Assembly: GCA_910576995.1 (NCBI GenBank)
Contig: CAJTLC010000022.1
Span: forward strand, 1 to 42,299
Direction of reading: 5' to 3'
Length of the DNA stretch: 42,299 nucleotides
Source: an uncultured Ruminococcus sp.
Lineage (GTDB): Bacteria; Bacillota; Clostridia; Oscillospirales; Ruminococcaceae
Below are positions 7,877 through 15,682 of this stretch, one piece after another. Positions within the stretch are counted from its first letter, which is position 1, and each line of letters starts with the position of its first letter. The position numbers were made by a program, and so were the translations under genes. Under the pieces are notes generated by a model. That model had not been told where the DNA came from. It worked only from the letters and a program-made list of their open reading frames with translations, and did no database searches.

Positions 7877-8596
7877 ATGCCGAGATTTTTTGTTAATGAA
7901 GCTGATGATAAAGAAATTTTACTGACGGGGGAAAATGCGCGGCATATCGGGAGATCACTGAGAATGCGCGTTGGTGAAGAAATAACCGTATGCTGCGGCG
8001 GAATCGACTATAACTGCGAAATATCGCGAATAACGGAGGACAGCGTGATCGCCGCCGTTCTGGAGAAAGTTCCATGCCAAGCCGAGCCAAATGTGGAAAT
8101 AACGCTGTTTCAGGCTGTCCCGAAATTGGACAAGCTGGAATTTATCGTTCAGAAAAGCGTAGAACTGGGCGTGTCGCACATTGTTCCCGTGCTTACGAGG
8201 CGATGCATTTCTCGTCCGAACGAGAAAGAATTCGGGAAAAAAACTGCGCGCCTGAATAAAATTGCCGAAGAAGCCGCGAAGCAGTCGGGACGTGGGATTA
8301 TTCCCGATGTTTCGCCAATAATCAGCTATAAAACGGCGTTGGAGCGAATGGGCGAAATGGATAAAACGCTGCTGTTGTATGAACAGGGCGGAAATTCGTT
8401 CGGGAAAGCGGATCTTGAAGGCGTGAAGAAGATTGGCGTGGTCGTCGGCAGCGAGGGCGGATTTGACGAGGAGGAAGTTTGCATGGCTGATGAGACGGGC
8501 GCGGAGAGAATATGGCTTGGGAAACGTATACTTCGTTGTGAAACAGCACCAATAACTGCCCTCTCAATTTTGTTATTTTTAACAAATAATATGTAA
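7877..8596 (+). CDS. rsmE: 16S rRNA (uracil(1498)-N3)-methyltransferase
   Basis: A 239-residue SPOUT-class enzyme that methylates N3 of U1498 of 16S rRNA in the 30S subunit using S-adenosylmethionine. It starts MPRFFV, as RsmE proteins do. An N-terminal PUA-like region (GENARHIGRSLRMRVGEE) is followed by the trefoil-knot domain with KLDKLEFIVQKSVELGV, the EEAAKQSGRG segment and the cofactor-loop signature GSEGGFDEEEV near the C-terminus, then LGKRILRCETAP. Start 7877 is chosen because GGGAGGG sits 7 bases upstream and the promoter lies before it. No prmA-like partner gene precedes it here. Confidence 0.95.
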   Translation: MPRFFVNEADDKEILLTGENARHIGRSLRMRVGEEITVCCGGIDYNCEISRITEDSVIAAVLEKVPCQAEPNVEITLFQAVPKLDKLEFIVQKSVELGVSHIVPVLTRRCISRPNEKEFGKKTARLNKIAEEAAKQSGRGIIPDVSPIISYKTALERMGEMDKTLLLYEQGGNSFGKADLEGVKKIGVVVGSEGGFDEEEVCMADETGAERIWLGKRILRCETAPITALSILLFLTNNM

Positions 8597-8600
8597 AAGG

Positions 8601-8629
8601 TTGAAATTCGCAAAAAAGTGTGATATAAT
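8601..8629 (+). promoter_or_regulatory. Promoter of the small acidic protein gene
   Basis: TTGAAA (8601-8606), 17-base spacer, TATAAT (8624-8629). It leaves a leader of about 125 bases before the start at 8760. I see short GC-rich inverted pieces in the leader but no riboswitch class I recognise. Confidence 0.75.
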
Positions 8630-8759
8630 ATAAAAGTAACTTTTAAAAGGCTTTGGAAACTTTTGAAAGCTGCATATTATAGAATCGGTCGCAAGCGTTT
8701 CGATAATACAGCGCCGCATTGCTGCGGGTGAATTTCTTGCGAAGAAAAGAGGAATAAAA

Positions 8760-9035
8760 ATGAACAAGATTTTAGCCGGACTTCTTATCACCGGAGCTGC
8801 TGTTGCAGTTGGCGTAGTTGCTGCCAAGGTAATCAAGAGCAAAAATTCCGCGCCTGATTACGATGATGACGATATGTTTGATTATCCCGATCCTTACGAT
8901 ACAGATGAGGATGTGAATTTTGCCCTTTCAGACGAACTTGACGAAGCTGACGCCGATAAGGCTGCCGAAGAGGCGGAAACAGCTGAAGAAGCTGTTGAAA
9001 AGGCTGAGGAAGAAATTTCTGAAGATAAGGAATAA
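8760..9035 (+). CDS. Small membrane-anchored acidic protein of unknown function
   Basis: A 91-residue protein I cannot assign to a family. Residues 1-25 form one hydrophobic segment (ILAGLLITGAAVAVGVVAA) followed by KVIKSK, suggesting a single membrane anchor with the rest cytoplasmic. Residues ~32-60 are very rich in Asp and Tyr (DYDDDD). Residues ~60-91 are an Ala/Glu/Lys stretch likely to form a helix or coiled coil. An AGAGGA ribosome site precedes the ATG. It has its own promoter and a terminator just after the stop, so it is a separate unit. Composition alone could also fit an envelope-stress or division accessory protein, but nothing in the sequence decides this. Confidence 0.75.
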   Translation: MNKILAGLLITGAAVAVGVVAAKVIKSKNSAPDYDDDDMFDYPDPYDTDEDVNFALSDELDEADADKAAEEAETAEEAVEKAEEEISEDKE

Positions 9036-9039
9036 TTAC

Positions 9040-9068
9040 AAAGAGGGCAGCAATGCCCTTTTTCTTTT
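9040..9068 (+). terminator. Terminator after the small acidic protein gene
   Basis: AAGAGGGC pairs with GCCCTTTTT around AGCAAT, followed by a T-rich run. Confidence 0.8.
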
Positions 9069-9140
9069 TATACTTATTGCTGCGTTTTTTTGCTTTACCT
9101 TGTTGCGATTTGTTGAATCTTACAAAATGATAAAAAAGGC

Positions 9141-9169
9141 TTGACAATTTCGAGCCTATCTGGTATAAT
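9141..9169 (+). promoter_or_regulatory. Promoter of tRNA-Pro
   Basis: TTGACA (9141-9146), 17-base spacer, TATAAT (9164-9169), 32 bases before the tRNA. Confidence 0.9.
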
Positions 9170-9201
9170 ATAAAAGCTGTCAAGGACAGTACAAAATTGT
9201 C

Positions 9202-9278
9202 CGAGGCGTAGCTCAGCTTGGTAGAGTGCTTGCTTTGGGAGCAAGATGCCGCAGGTTCGAATCCTGTCGCCTCGACCA
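9202..9278 (+). tRNA. tRNA-Pro(TGG)
   Basis: A 77-base cloverleaf. The acceptor CGAGGCG pairs with CGCCTCG, the anticodon stem CTTGC/GCAAG encloses TTTGGGA (anticodon TGG), and CCA is encoded. Confidence 0.96.
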
Positions 9279-9343
9279 TGATTTGCGCAGCGTTTGGCAG
9301 ATTTTGGAAAATGAAAAAAATTTTGAAAATCTGAAAAAAAGGC

Positions 9344-9372
9344 TTGACAAATATAAAAAAATGTGATATACT
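9344..9372 (+). promoter_or_regulatory. Promoter of tRNA-Thr and tRNA-Tyr
   Basis: TTGACA (9344-9349), 17-base spacer, TATACT (9367-9372), 15 bases before tRNA-Thr. There is no separate promoter before tRNA-Tyr, so the two are probably co-transcribed. Confidence 0.85.
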
Positions 9373-9387
9373 TAATAAGTCAGTTAA

Positions 9388-9463
9388 GCTGGTGTAGCTC
9401 AGTTGGTAGAGCAGCTGATTTGTAATCAGCAGGTCGGGGGTTCGAGTCCGTCCACCAGCTCCA
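9388..9463 (+). tRNA. tRNA-Thr(TGT)
   Basis: A 76-base cloverleaf. The acceptor GCTGGTG pairs with CACCAGC (offset by discriminator T), the anticodon stem GCTGA/TCAGC encloses TTTGTAA (anticodon TGT), and CCA is encoded. Confidence 0.96.
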
Positions 9464-9501
9464 GTTTATCGGTAACGCCGATAAATGTTATGAATCTGAA
9501 T

Positions 9502-9587
9502 GGGAGAGTTCCCGAGTGGCCAAAGGGGGCAGACTGTAAATCTGTTGCTTTTCAGCTTCGGTGGTCCGAATCCACCCTCTCCCACCA
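9502..9587 (+). tRNA. tRNA-Tyr(GTA)
   Basis: An 86-base class II tRNA with a long variable arm. The acceptor GGGAGAG pairs with CTCTCCC, the anticodon loop CTGTAAA gives GTA, and CCA is encoded. Confidence 0.96.
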
Positions 9588-9611
9588 GTTTTCTTTAATA
9601 ACCTCAGTAAC

Positions 9612-9638
9612 TCCGCTGTTTGACAGGCGGATTTTTTT
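9612..9638 (+). terminator. Terminator of the tRNA-Thr/Tyr unit
   Basis: TCCGC (9612-9616) pairs with GCGGA (9627-9631), extended by TGT/ACA with one bulge, followed by seven T residues. Confidence 0.8.
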
Positions 9639-9720
9639 ATGCCCGCAAAAAAAGCGGATTTGCACGGAAATTCTGCGGTAAAGTTCAGAAATATATAAAT
9701 TCTGCAATAGGAGTAATACC

Positions 9721-10254
9721 ATGTTAAAAGCTAAAACAAGATATACAGTAAAGCATTTCAGACAAATAGTGTGGAACGGCAGAACTTTCGCTGTGATAAT
9801 TATTTTATATGCAGCATTAATCTTGAATTTTGTATTTGCAGGGCGTTTACTTACCGCCAGAAAGTACGGTGCAAATGTTGATATGCCTTTGGGACTTGAA
9901 GCGGTATTTATTTTGATTTCGGCTCTATTCCTCATTTACCTCACATTCTTTTACGAAAAAACGCTGTTTAAGCGGTATCAGCGCATATACCCCAACAATG
10001 TTATCAACTGCACTTTTGATGAAAACGGTTTTACTATTGATGAATGCGGCGATACCAATAATTTGCATCAGCAGTTAAGCTACAGTATGTGCTCTAAGGC
10101 AATTGAAAATCGAGAGTGGTTCGTTATATACATTTCAAGAACATCGGCGCACATTATAAAAAAGTCTGAAATAACACACGGAACTCCCGAAGAACTTCGC
10201 CAACTGCTGACGGAAAATCTGGGCAATAGATTTAAAATAAGGAGAATGATATGA
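9721..10254 (+). CDS. YcxB-like membrane protein, copy 1
   Basis: A 177-residue protein with two predicted membrane segments (~23-42 and ~61-80) and a soluble C-terminal domain ending in the motif IIKKSEITHGTPEELRQLL, which resembles the end of the YcxB-like family (usually IPK...G-T-EEL...L). The molecular function of that family is not established. An AGGAG site precedes the ATG by 9 bases. The stop overlaps the next start by 4 bases (ATGA), so copies 1 and 2 are translationally coupled. The last ~90 bases are clearly similar in DNA to the end of the next gene, pointing to tandem duplication. Confidence 0.75.
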   Translation: MLKAKTRYTVKHFRQIVWNGRTFAVIIILYAALILNFVFAGRLLTARKYGANVDMPLGLEAVFILISALFLIYLTFFYEKTLFKRYQRIYPNNVINCTFDENGFTIDECGDTNNLHQQLSYSMCSKAIENREWFVIYISRTSAHIIKKSEITHGTPEELRQLLTENLGNRFKIRRMI

Positions 10255-10775
10255 TCAGAGCAGATGTAACTTATACCCTCGAACACTTTAAAACATTGAA
10301 AGTTGTGGATATACCTTTAAAAATGCGAATATTTTGGCTCGCGATCAGTGCTGCAAGCACTGCTTTTTCCGTATTTGCCGTTCTGACGGGAGAGAAATTT
10401 TTTAATCTTTTTACCGTACTCGCTATGGTTTTATGGTCTGGAACGTTCTTTTATATTATATTTAATTATATATTATTCAGTCCGAAGAAGATGTTTAAAA
10501 AATATAGTGAATCTCAGCCCGACAGTCATGTTATTCTTGAATTTGAGGATAATTTGCTTAAAACAACAAGCGAATCCCGAACGACAAAAGGCGTAAACGA
10601 GTACCGCTACGATGTTTTCGAGGCTTCATGGGAAAACAACGATTTCTTTGCGATCCGCATTAAAAACGCGGGAGCGTTTATTATAAAAAAGTCCGAAATA
10701 ACCGACGGAACGCCCGAAGAACTTCGCCAATTGCTTACAGACAAGCTTGGAAGCAAATTTGAAATAAGGAAGTAA
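10251..10775 (+). CDS. YcxB-like membrane protein, copy 2
   Basis: A 174-residue paralogue of the preceding gene with the same plan: membrane segments at ~26-45 and ~53-75, then a cytoplasmic domain ending IIKKSEITDGTPEELRQLL followed by TDKLGSKFEIRK. Its start lies in the upstream stop (ATGA overlap), and an AAGGAGA site sits in the end of the upstream gene. The hydrophobic half has diverged far more from copy 1 than the C-terminal motif, suggesting that the C-terminal domain carries the conserved function. Confidence 0.75.
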   Translation: MIRADVTYTLEHFKTLKVVDIPLKMRIFWLAISAASTAFSVFAVLTGEKFFNLFTVLAMVLWSGTFFYIIFNYILFSPKKMFKKYSESQPDSHVILEFEDNLLKTTSESRTTKGVNEYRYDVFEASWENNDFFAIRIKNAGAFIIKKSEITDGTPEELRQLLTDKLGSKFEIRK

Positions 10776-10780
10776 CTTTT

Positions 10781-11413
10781 ATGACGGTATATCGTACTCC
10801 TGAAGTTGGGAAGCTTGGTTCAAAATTTATAAAAGCAAAACCGCTGTTGACTTTGTTGTTTGTTTTTACTTCAATAATTCTTTGCATAGCAGTCAGCATA
10901 GCCATGATAATTACAGGCGAGCCTGAAACTATAAGCTGGATATTTCTGATAACCATGATATTTTATATTATTACAATATGCAGACTGGTCGTTATGGCAG
11001 ACATTTGTTTTAACGCTCTTGTCGCAAATGATGATGGAACGCTTATTTATCTTAATTTGGGAAACGTTTTTATGAATCCCAAACTTTTCGGGGAGCAGTA
11101 TCACGATGTAAGCGGTCTTGCAATAATCATTGAATGGTTCAAGGCTGCCAAGCGAATGAAAATGTTTCAAAATGAAACGGATTTCGATAATTTTATTATG
11201 AGCAGAGATGTTCTTAGTTCCGGACATTATGTTAAAAAAGTTTTTCAAGTTAAAGTAAAGAAAAAATATATCATTGCCAAAGTCAGATTGAAGCAGTGCA
11301 ATGCAGTTAATAGTAATATGTTAACAGAATTTACAAAGACGATACGCATACCTAAAAAATTTATAAACTCCGATATTTCGGAAATGGATTTACAGCGTTT
11401 GCTTATGATTTGA
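10781..11413 (+). CDS. Two-segment membrane protein of unknown function within the YcxB-like array
   Basis: A 210-residue protein. Two hydrophobic segments (~23-47 and ~51-72) are followed by a ~135-residue soluble part rich in Lys and aromatic residues. It lacks the GTPEELRQLL-type ending of its neighbours, so it is not an obvious YcxB copy; I do not recognise the domain. It starts 5 bases after copy 2, with an AAGGAA site in the end of that gene, so it belongs to the same operon. Its AT content looks higher than that of the flanking housekeeping genes. Confidence 0.65.
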   Translation: MTVYRTPEVGKLGSKFIKAKPLLTLLFVFTSIILCIAVSIAMIITGEPETISWIFLITMIFYIITICRLVVMADICFNALVANDDGTLIYLNLGNVFMNPKLFGEQYHDVSGLAIIIEWFKAAKRMKMFQNETDFDNFIMSRDVLSSGHYVKKVFQVKVKKKYIIAKVRLKQCNAVNSNMLTEFTKTIRIPKKFINSDISEMDLQRLLMI

Positions 11414-11422
11414 GGTGAAATT

Positions 11423-11944
11423 ATGATAAAATTTGATTTTTCACTGTCGAAAGAATATTTCCGAGCCATTCATCATCATAGCGTGAGATATTGGGTGGGG
11501 AAGGCTATAGGCGCAGCGTATATTGCGTTTGTGGTATATTATTTATATGCTTTGTGGTTTTTTGGTGCTTTGGGAAGAATAGCGCACGAAATTAGGTTTT
11601 ATTTTATTTTGTTTTGCGCATTCATAATCGTGCGTTCGATGATTCTTTCGATACCGTCCGTAAGGGCATGGCGTGCAAAGCGTAAAAAGATCCGCATCAG
11701 CTTCATGATTTCGAATGAGGAGATCAAAATTAATGCTTTCGACGGCAAGGTCGATACTTCCCACATTTATCCGTTCAGCGGAATTAAAAAAGTTGAAGAG
11801 AAAAATAAATATTTTACGATATCATATGTTTCAAGCAGACAAAAGCAATACCTGTTGAAATCCGATATAACCGAGGGGTCTGTCGAAGAATTAAGGCAGC
11901 TCTTAACCGATAATCTCGGAGATAAATTTAAATCTGCATTCTAA
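11423..11944 (+). CDS. YcxB-like membrane protein, copy 3
   Basis: A 173-residue member of the same family: two membrane segments (~29-48 and ~57-76), a basic patch (RAWRAKRKKIR), and a C-terminal domain ending LLKSDITEGSVEELRQLL and TDNLGDKFKS, matching the endings of copies 1 and 2. A TGAGGTGAAATT sequence precedes the ATG. It ends 23 bases before typA, so the whole array may read through into typA; I see no terminator between them. Confidence 0.72.
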   Translation: MIKFDFSLSKEYFRAIHHHSVRYWVGKAIGAAYIAFVVYYLYALWFFGALGRIAHEIRFYFILFCAFIIVRSMILSIPSVRAWRAKRKKIRISFMISNEEIKINAFDGKVDTSHIYPFSGIKKVEEKNKYFTISYVSSRQKQYLLKSDITEGSVEELRQLLTDNLGDKFKSAF

Positions 11945-11967
11945 TTAATTTTCAGGAGGAATATAAA

Positions 11968-13788
11968 ATGATCAGAGAAGATTTAAGAAATATCGCAATT
12001 ATTGCCCACGTTGACCACGGCAAAACTACGCTTGTTGACGAAATGCTCAAGCAGGGCGGAGTTTTCCGCGAAAATCAGGCGGTTGCGGAGAGAGTTATGG
12101 ACTCCAACGATATCGAGCGCGAGCGCGGTATCACGATTCTTGCAAAAAATACGTCTGTTATGTATAACGATATCAAGATAAATATTATCGATACGCCCGG
12201 ACACGCCGATTTCGGAGGCGAAGTCGAACGCGTTCTCGAAATGGTAGACGGCGTTCTTCTGCTTGTCGACGCCGCGGAAGGTCCTATGCCGCAGACGAGA
12301 TTCGTGCTTTCTAAGGCGCTTGAAATGGGACATAAGATCATTGTTGTGGTAAATAAGATAGACCGTCCCGACGCTCGTCTTGACGAGATAGGCGACGAAG
12401 TTCTCGAACTTCTTCTCGATCTTGACGCAAGCGAGGAACAGTTGGAATCGCCCATTCTTTTCTGTTCGGGAAGAAGCGGAACGGCTTCCCTCAGTCAGTA
12501 CGAAGCAGGCACTGATCTGAAGCCGCTTTTTGATACTATTATAAATTATATTGAGCCTCCCAAGGGCGACGAGACAGAACCGCTCCAGATGCTTATCTCT
12601 TCTATTGACTACAACGAATATGTAGGACGTATAGGAATAGGCAGAATCGTTCGCGGCAATATCAAGGTGAATCAGCAGGTTACTGTCTGCGATTATACCG
12701 GTTCGAAGAAGAATTACAATTCCAAGATAGTTTCTCTTTTGCAGATTCAGGGACTTAACCGAGTTCCCGTGGAATCAGCCGAAATGGGCGATATAGTATG
12801 GATATCGGGCATTGACGGTATCACTATCGGCGATACGATATGCGCTGTAGATACTCCTGAGCCGCTGCCTTTCGTGAAAATTTCCGAGCCGACGGTTGAA
12901 ATGACTTTCTCGGTAAACGACAGCCCGTTTGCAGGCAGGGAGGGCAAATATGTGACTTCCCGTCAGCTTCGCGAGAGATTGTTTAAAGAATTGCTCAAAG
13001 ACGTTTCGCTTCGCGTTGCGGAAACCGAATCCACAGATTCGTTCCGGGTTGCGGGAAGAGGAGAAATGCATCTTTCCATTCTTATTGAAAATATGCGCCG
13101 CGAGGGTTATGAGTTGGCGGTTTCAACTCCGCGCGTGCTTTATAAGGAGGGTGAAGACGGCAGACGTCTTGAACCTATCGAGCGTCTTGTTATCGACGTT
13201 CCCGAAGACTGTGTAGGCTCGGTAATGGAGAAAATGGGCAGCCGTAAGGGCGAACTGGTTTCCATGCATCCGCAGGGCAGCCGTATGAGAATTGAATTTC
13301 TTGTGCCTGCAAGAGGACTTTTCGGCTACAAGAGCGAATTCCTGACGGATACAAAGGGCGAGGGCATCATGAGCCATGTTTTCGAGGATTATCAGCCGTA
13401 TAAGGGCGATATCGACCGCCGCAGCACCGGATCTCTCGTTTCCTTTGAAACGGGTGAAGCAGTCACATACGGTCTTTATAATGCGCAGGAGCGCGGTCAG
13501 CTGTTCATTCCGGCAGGCACGCAGGTGTACGAGGGAATGATAGTCGGCGCGTCTCCGAAAAGCGACGATCTTGTTGTAAACGTGTGCAAGAGAAAGCATC
13601 TTACGAATACTCGCGCAAGCGGAAGCGACGACGCTCTCAGACTCGTTCCGCACAGAATTCTCAGCCTTGAAGACTGTCTTGAATTCCTTGCCGACGACGA
13701 ACTTCTGGAAGTTACTCCCGAAAGCCTTAGAATCCGCAAGAGAATCCTCAGCAATTCTCAACGCGCAAAAGTTCGTGCAAAGCAGTAA
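11968..13788 (+). CDS. typA: Translational GTPase TypA/BipA
   Basis: A 606-residue ribosome-associated GTPase of the EF-G superfamily, linked in other bacteria to ribosome assembly and stress or cold growth. The G domain is intact: AHVDHGKTT (~13-21), RGITI, DTPGHADFGGEVER and NKID. It is followed by the domain II beta-barrel, an EF-G-like domain, and the BipA C-terminal domain with RGLFGYKSEFLTDTKGEG. Length is normal for the family. AGGAGGAAT lies upstream of the ATG. The gene ends exactly at the target site of a MITE-like element: its TAA stop is one copy of the 3-base duplication. Confidence 0.97.
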   Translation: MIREDLRNIAIIAHVDHGKTTLVDEMLKQGGVFRENQAVAERVMDSNDIERERGITILAKNTSVMYNDIKINIIDTPGHADFGGEVERVLEMVDGVLLLVDAAEGPMPQTRFVLSKALEMGHKIIVVVNKIDRPDARLDEIGDEVLELLLDLDASEEQLESPILFCSGRSGTASLSQYEAGTDLKPLFDTIINYIEPPKGDETEPLQMLISSIDYNEYVGRIGIGRIVRGNIKVNQQVTVCDYTGSKKNYNSKIVSLLQIQGLNRVPVESAEMGDIVWISGIDGITIGDTICAVDTPEPLPFVKISEPTVEMTFSVNDSPFAGREGKYVTSRQLRERLFKELLKDVSLRVAETESTDSFRVAGRGEMHLSILIENMRREGYELAVSTPRVLYKEGEDGRRLEPIERLVIDVPEDCVGSVMEKMGSRKGELVSMHPQGSRMRIEFLVPARGLFGYKSEFLTDTKGEGIMSHVFEDYQPYKGDIDRRSTGSLVSFETGEAVTYGLYNAQERGQLFIPAGTQVYEGMIVGASPKSDDLVVNVCKRKHLTNTRASGSDDALRLVPHRILSLEDCLEFLADDELLEVTPESLRIRKRILSNSQRAKVRAKQ

Positions 13789-13949
13789 GAACCTGTCTTC
13801 ACAAGATATAGCGCACGTCTTTTCAGCAAATTTTGCCGATTGCTGCGTTGAAAAAGCTCACCATACGACAGTATGCTTTCGCTTTTTCTCCTTGCACTCG
13901 ACAAAATTATGCTCGAAGATCCGCACACAAACCTTGTGAAGACAGGTTC
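13789..13949. mobile_element. MITE-like element with 17-bp perfect inverted ends and TAA target duplication
   Basis: The ends GAACCTGTCTTCACAAG (13789-13805) and CTTGTGAAGACAGGTTC (13933-13949) are perfect inverted copies. Both flanks are TAA (13786-13788 and 13950-13952), consistent with a 3-bp target duplication; the left copy is the typA stop codon. The interior continues as an imperfect palindrome (GAAAAAGC with GCTTTTTC around ATAC/GTAT), so the 161 bases fold into one long hairpin. It has no coding capacity. The 3-bp duplication would fit an IS5-like transposase supplied elsewhere, which is inference. Confidence 0.8.
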
Positions 13950-14073
13950 TAAGATTTTTCTAAATCTCATGAAACTTTCACTGTTAATTCATGTTATGAT
14001 TATAAATTTAAGGTAGGATTAAGACAAACGCTGTATCATGTATTTGAAGTACATGATTAGGAGAATAAATATT

Positions 14074-14805
14074 ATGTTTAAAAAGAAGTACATGGCGATC
14101 TTGGCTGCGGCAGTTTGTTTGCTGAATCTTTCCGCGTGTTCGGACGAGAAAAAATCTTCGGATGGCAGTTCGTTTTCCGTTGGCGAAAACGGTTTGACGG
14201 AGATCATCACTCCCGAAGAGGGCAGTCAGGAATATGAACTCGGCAGCTATCGCGTCAGCGAAAAAGGCACGAAACTTTATTATGACAGCGAGCAGGTTCC
14301 CGACGAACTCATGCTTGCGCTGGAAAGTTATTTTATGTCGTTTCAGGATAAGGATTTCGCCGCTTATAAAAACAGTCTTGCCTTTGATTATGCCGAGCGT
14401 TATGAGGAATATCTTCAGAAAGATTACAGCTACGGTCTGGATAATTCGTTTGATATTCAGTGCGGCAACATCAGGGATTCCATGAAATGCGAGATAACGG
14501 GAGAATACGACGCGTCGGAGATCGACGACTACAGCGGAGATTTTACCATAACGCGCGTCAAAGCCGATCTGCCCGAACTTGCGGAGGGCGAAACCATTGA
14601 AGACCGCACAAAAGAATTTTTCAGCTATCTGGATAAGATTTTTGAAATGGACTATTACGAATACATTAAGGAACAGGCTGACGATATAAAATATCTGACG
14701 TTTTATATAATTGCCAAAGGCGAGGACGGAGAGGAGCACCGCATAATCAGCGGAGTTGATATAGTTTTTGCCGAAAAGGACGGAAAATATTACACATTCG
14801 GATAG
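14074..14805 (+). CDS. Lipoprotein of unknown function, paralogue of the next gene
   Basis: A 243-residue exported lipoprotein. The signal segment MFKKKYMAILAAAVCLLNLS ends in lipobox LSAC with Cys22; a Ser/Asp/Lys-rich tether follows. Residues ~70-240 are an acidic, Tyr-rich soluble domain of a size that would suit an NTF2-like fold, but I cannot assign a family. Start 14074 is chosen because TAGGAGAA lies 10 bases upstream and gives a clean signal peptide; an earlier in-frame ATG at 14038 would place charged residues before it. TATAAA at 14001-14006 with a weak TTCACT is a possible promoter. The next gene begins 15 bases after the stop. Confidence 0.75.
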   Translation: MFKKKYMAILAAAVCLLNLSACSDEKKSSDGSSFSVGENGLTEIITPEEGSQEYELGSYRVSEKGTKLYYDSEQVPDELMLALESYFMSFQDKDFAAYKNSLAFDYAERYEEYLQKDYSYGLDNSFDIQCGNIRDSMKCEITGEYDASEIDDYSGDFTITRVKADLPELAEGETIEDRTKEFFSYLDKIFEMDYYEYIKEQADDIKYLTFYIIAKGEDGEEHRIISGVDIVFAEKDGKYYTFG

Positions 14806-14820
14806 GAGATGGAACAGAAT

Positions 14821-15537
14821 ATGAAAAGTTATTTTTCTGTAACTGCGGCTGCGTTATCGGCAATGATGATGGCGGCGGCTATGGTCGGCTGCGGAGACGA
14901 CGGAGGAAGCTCTTCATCAGACGGTAATAATATGGTCGGAGCAGGTTTTGCGGACGGGGGCAGCGATGTAGCTGAAAAAGATTTGCCTTACGGCGCAACC
15001 ATTCTTGAGCGTTCAAGGGAAGAAGATGAAAATCTTGATATCAAGATAGCTTTTGACAAGCGTTTTTTCATTGAAGACGAGGATAATCCCGATTACAGTG
15101 AAATTTATAAGATACACGATTATGTTAAATCGATAAACGACAAGGACGGCGATCTGCTGAAAAGTTTATATTATCCTGGCTATCTTGCAGATGTTACGAA
15201 GTCAAAGGGCTATGAGAACGAGGATGATTATGTAGACTCCTTTTTCGGCAGCATTGAAGAAGCGCTGGGAGAGGGATTCGAGATAGATTATATCGACGTA
15301 TCCGACTGCATTCTCGGAAGCGACGATGCCTCGGCAAGTTATATAAATACGTGCAACAAAGCTCTTGCCGATATTTCAGGCGTAGATATACTGGACAAGG
15401 TGACGTCCAGAAAAATAGTCGAGATCGGCGGCTATTCAACCTACAAGCAGGGTGAAAACAGCTATCAGCTTACGAATCATGTAAATATTCCATATCTTTG
15501 TTTATACACGATAGACGGGCAAGTTTATATTATGTAA
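14821..15537 (+). CDS. Lipoprotein of unknown function, paralogue of the preceding gene
   Basis: A 238-residue exported lipoprotein. The signal MKSYFSVTAAALSAMMMAAA ends in lipobox MVGC with Cys24, then a Gly/Ser/Asp tether. The soluble domain has the same layout as the upstream protein: a helix-like segment (KIHDYVKSINDKDGDLLKSL against ALESYFMSFQDKDFAAYKNS), an acidic middle and a beta-rich end. The start is set at 14821 because GGAGATGG lies just upstream; the ATG at 14809 is inside that ribosome site. It forms an operon with the upstream gene. No known domain recognised. Confidence 0.75.
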   Translation: MKSYFSVTAAALSAMMMAAAMVGCGDDGGSSSSDGNNMVGAGFADGGSDVAEKDLPYGATILERSREEDENLDIKIAFDKRFFIEDEDNPDYSEIYKIHDYVKSINDKDGDLLKSLYYPGYLADVTKSKGYENEDDYVDSFFGSIEEALGEGFEIDYIDVSDCILGSDDASASYINTCNKALADISGVDILDKVTSRKIVEIGGYSTYKQGENSYQLTNHVNIPYLCLYTIDGQVYIM

Positions 15538-15624
15538 AGAATATTTGTCATAAATATTGGGTTTCAAAAGAGATAATGTTCTCCTTGCATTATGCCGCAC
15601 AAGTAAAAATTATGTGATGTGATA

Positions 15625-15664
15625 ATCAAAAAGGCATACCGAAATTTTGGTATGCCTTTTTGAT
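15625..15664. terminator. Bidirectional terminator between the lipoprotein operon and guaB
   Basis: ATCAAAAAGGCATACC (15625-15640) and GGTATGCCTTTTTGAT (15649-15664) form a perfect 16-bp stem with an 8-base loop and T-runs on both strands, between convergent genes. Confidence 0.9.
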
Positions 15665-15682
15665 TTTTTATATGATTCACGT

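Noticed and set aside
8630..8759. Riboswitch in the leader of the small acidic protein gene
   Set aside because: Short inverted pieces exist, but no conserved core of a known class is visible and there is no leader terminator.
14008..14739. A 243-codon minus-strand frame opposite the first lipoprotein
   Set aside because: The plus-strand gene has a ribosome site, signal peptide and lipobox; the antisense frame has none of these and consists of hydrophobic, Phe-rich shadow sequence.
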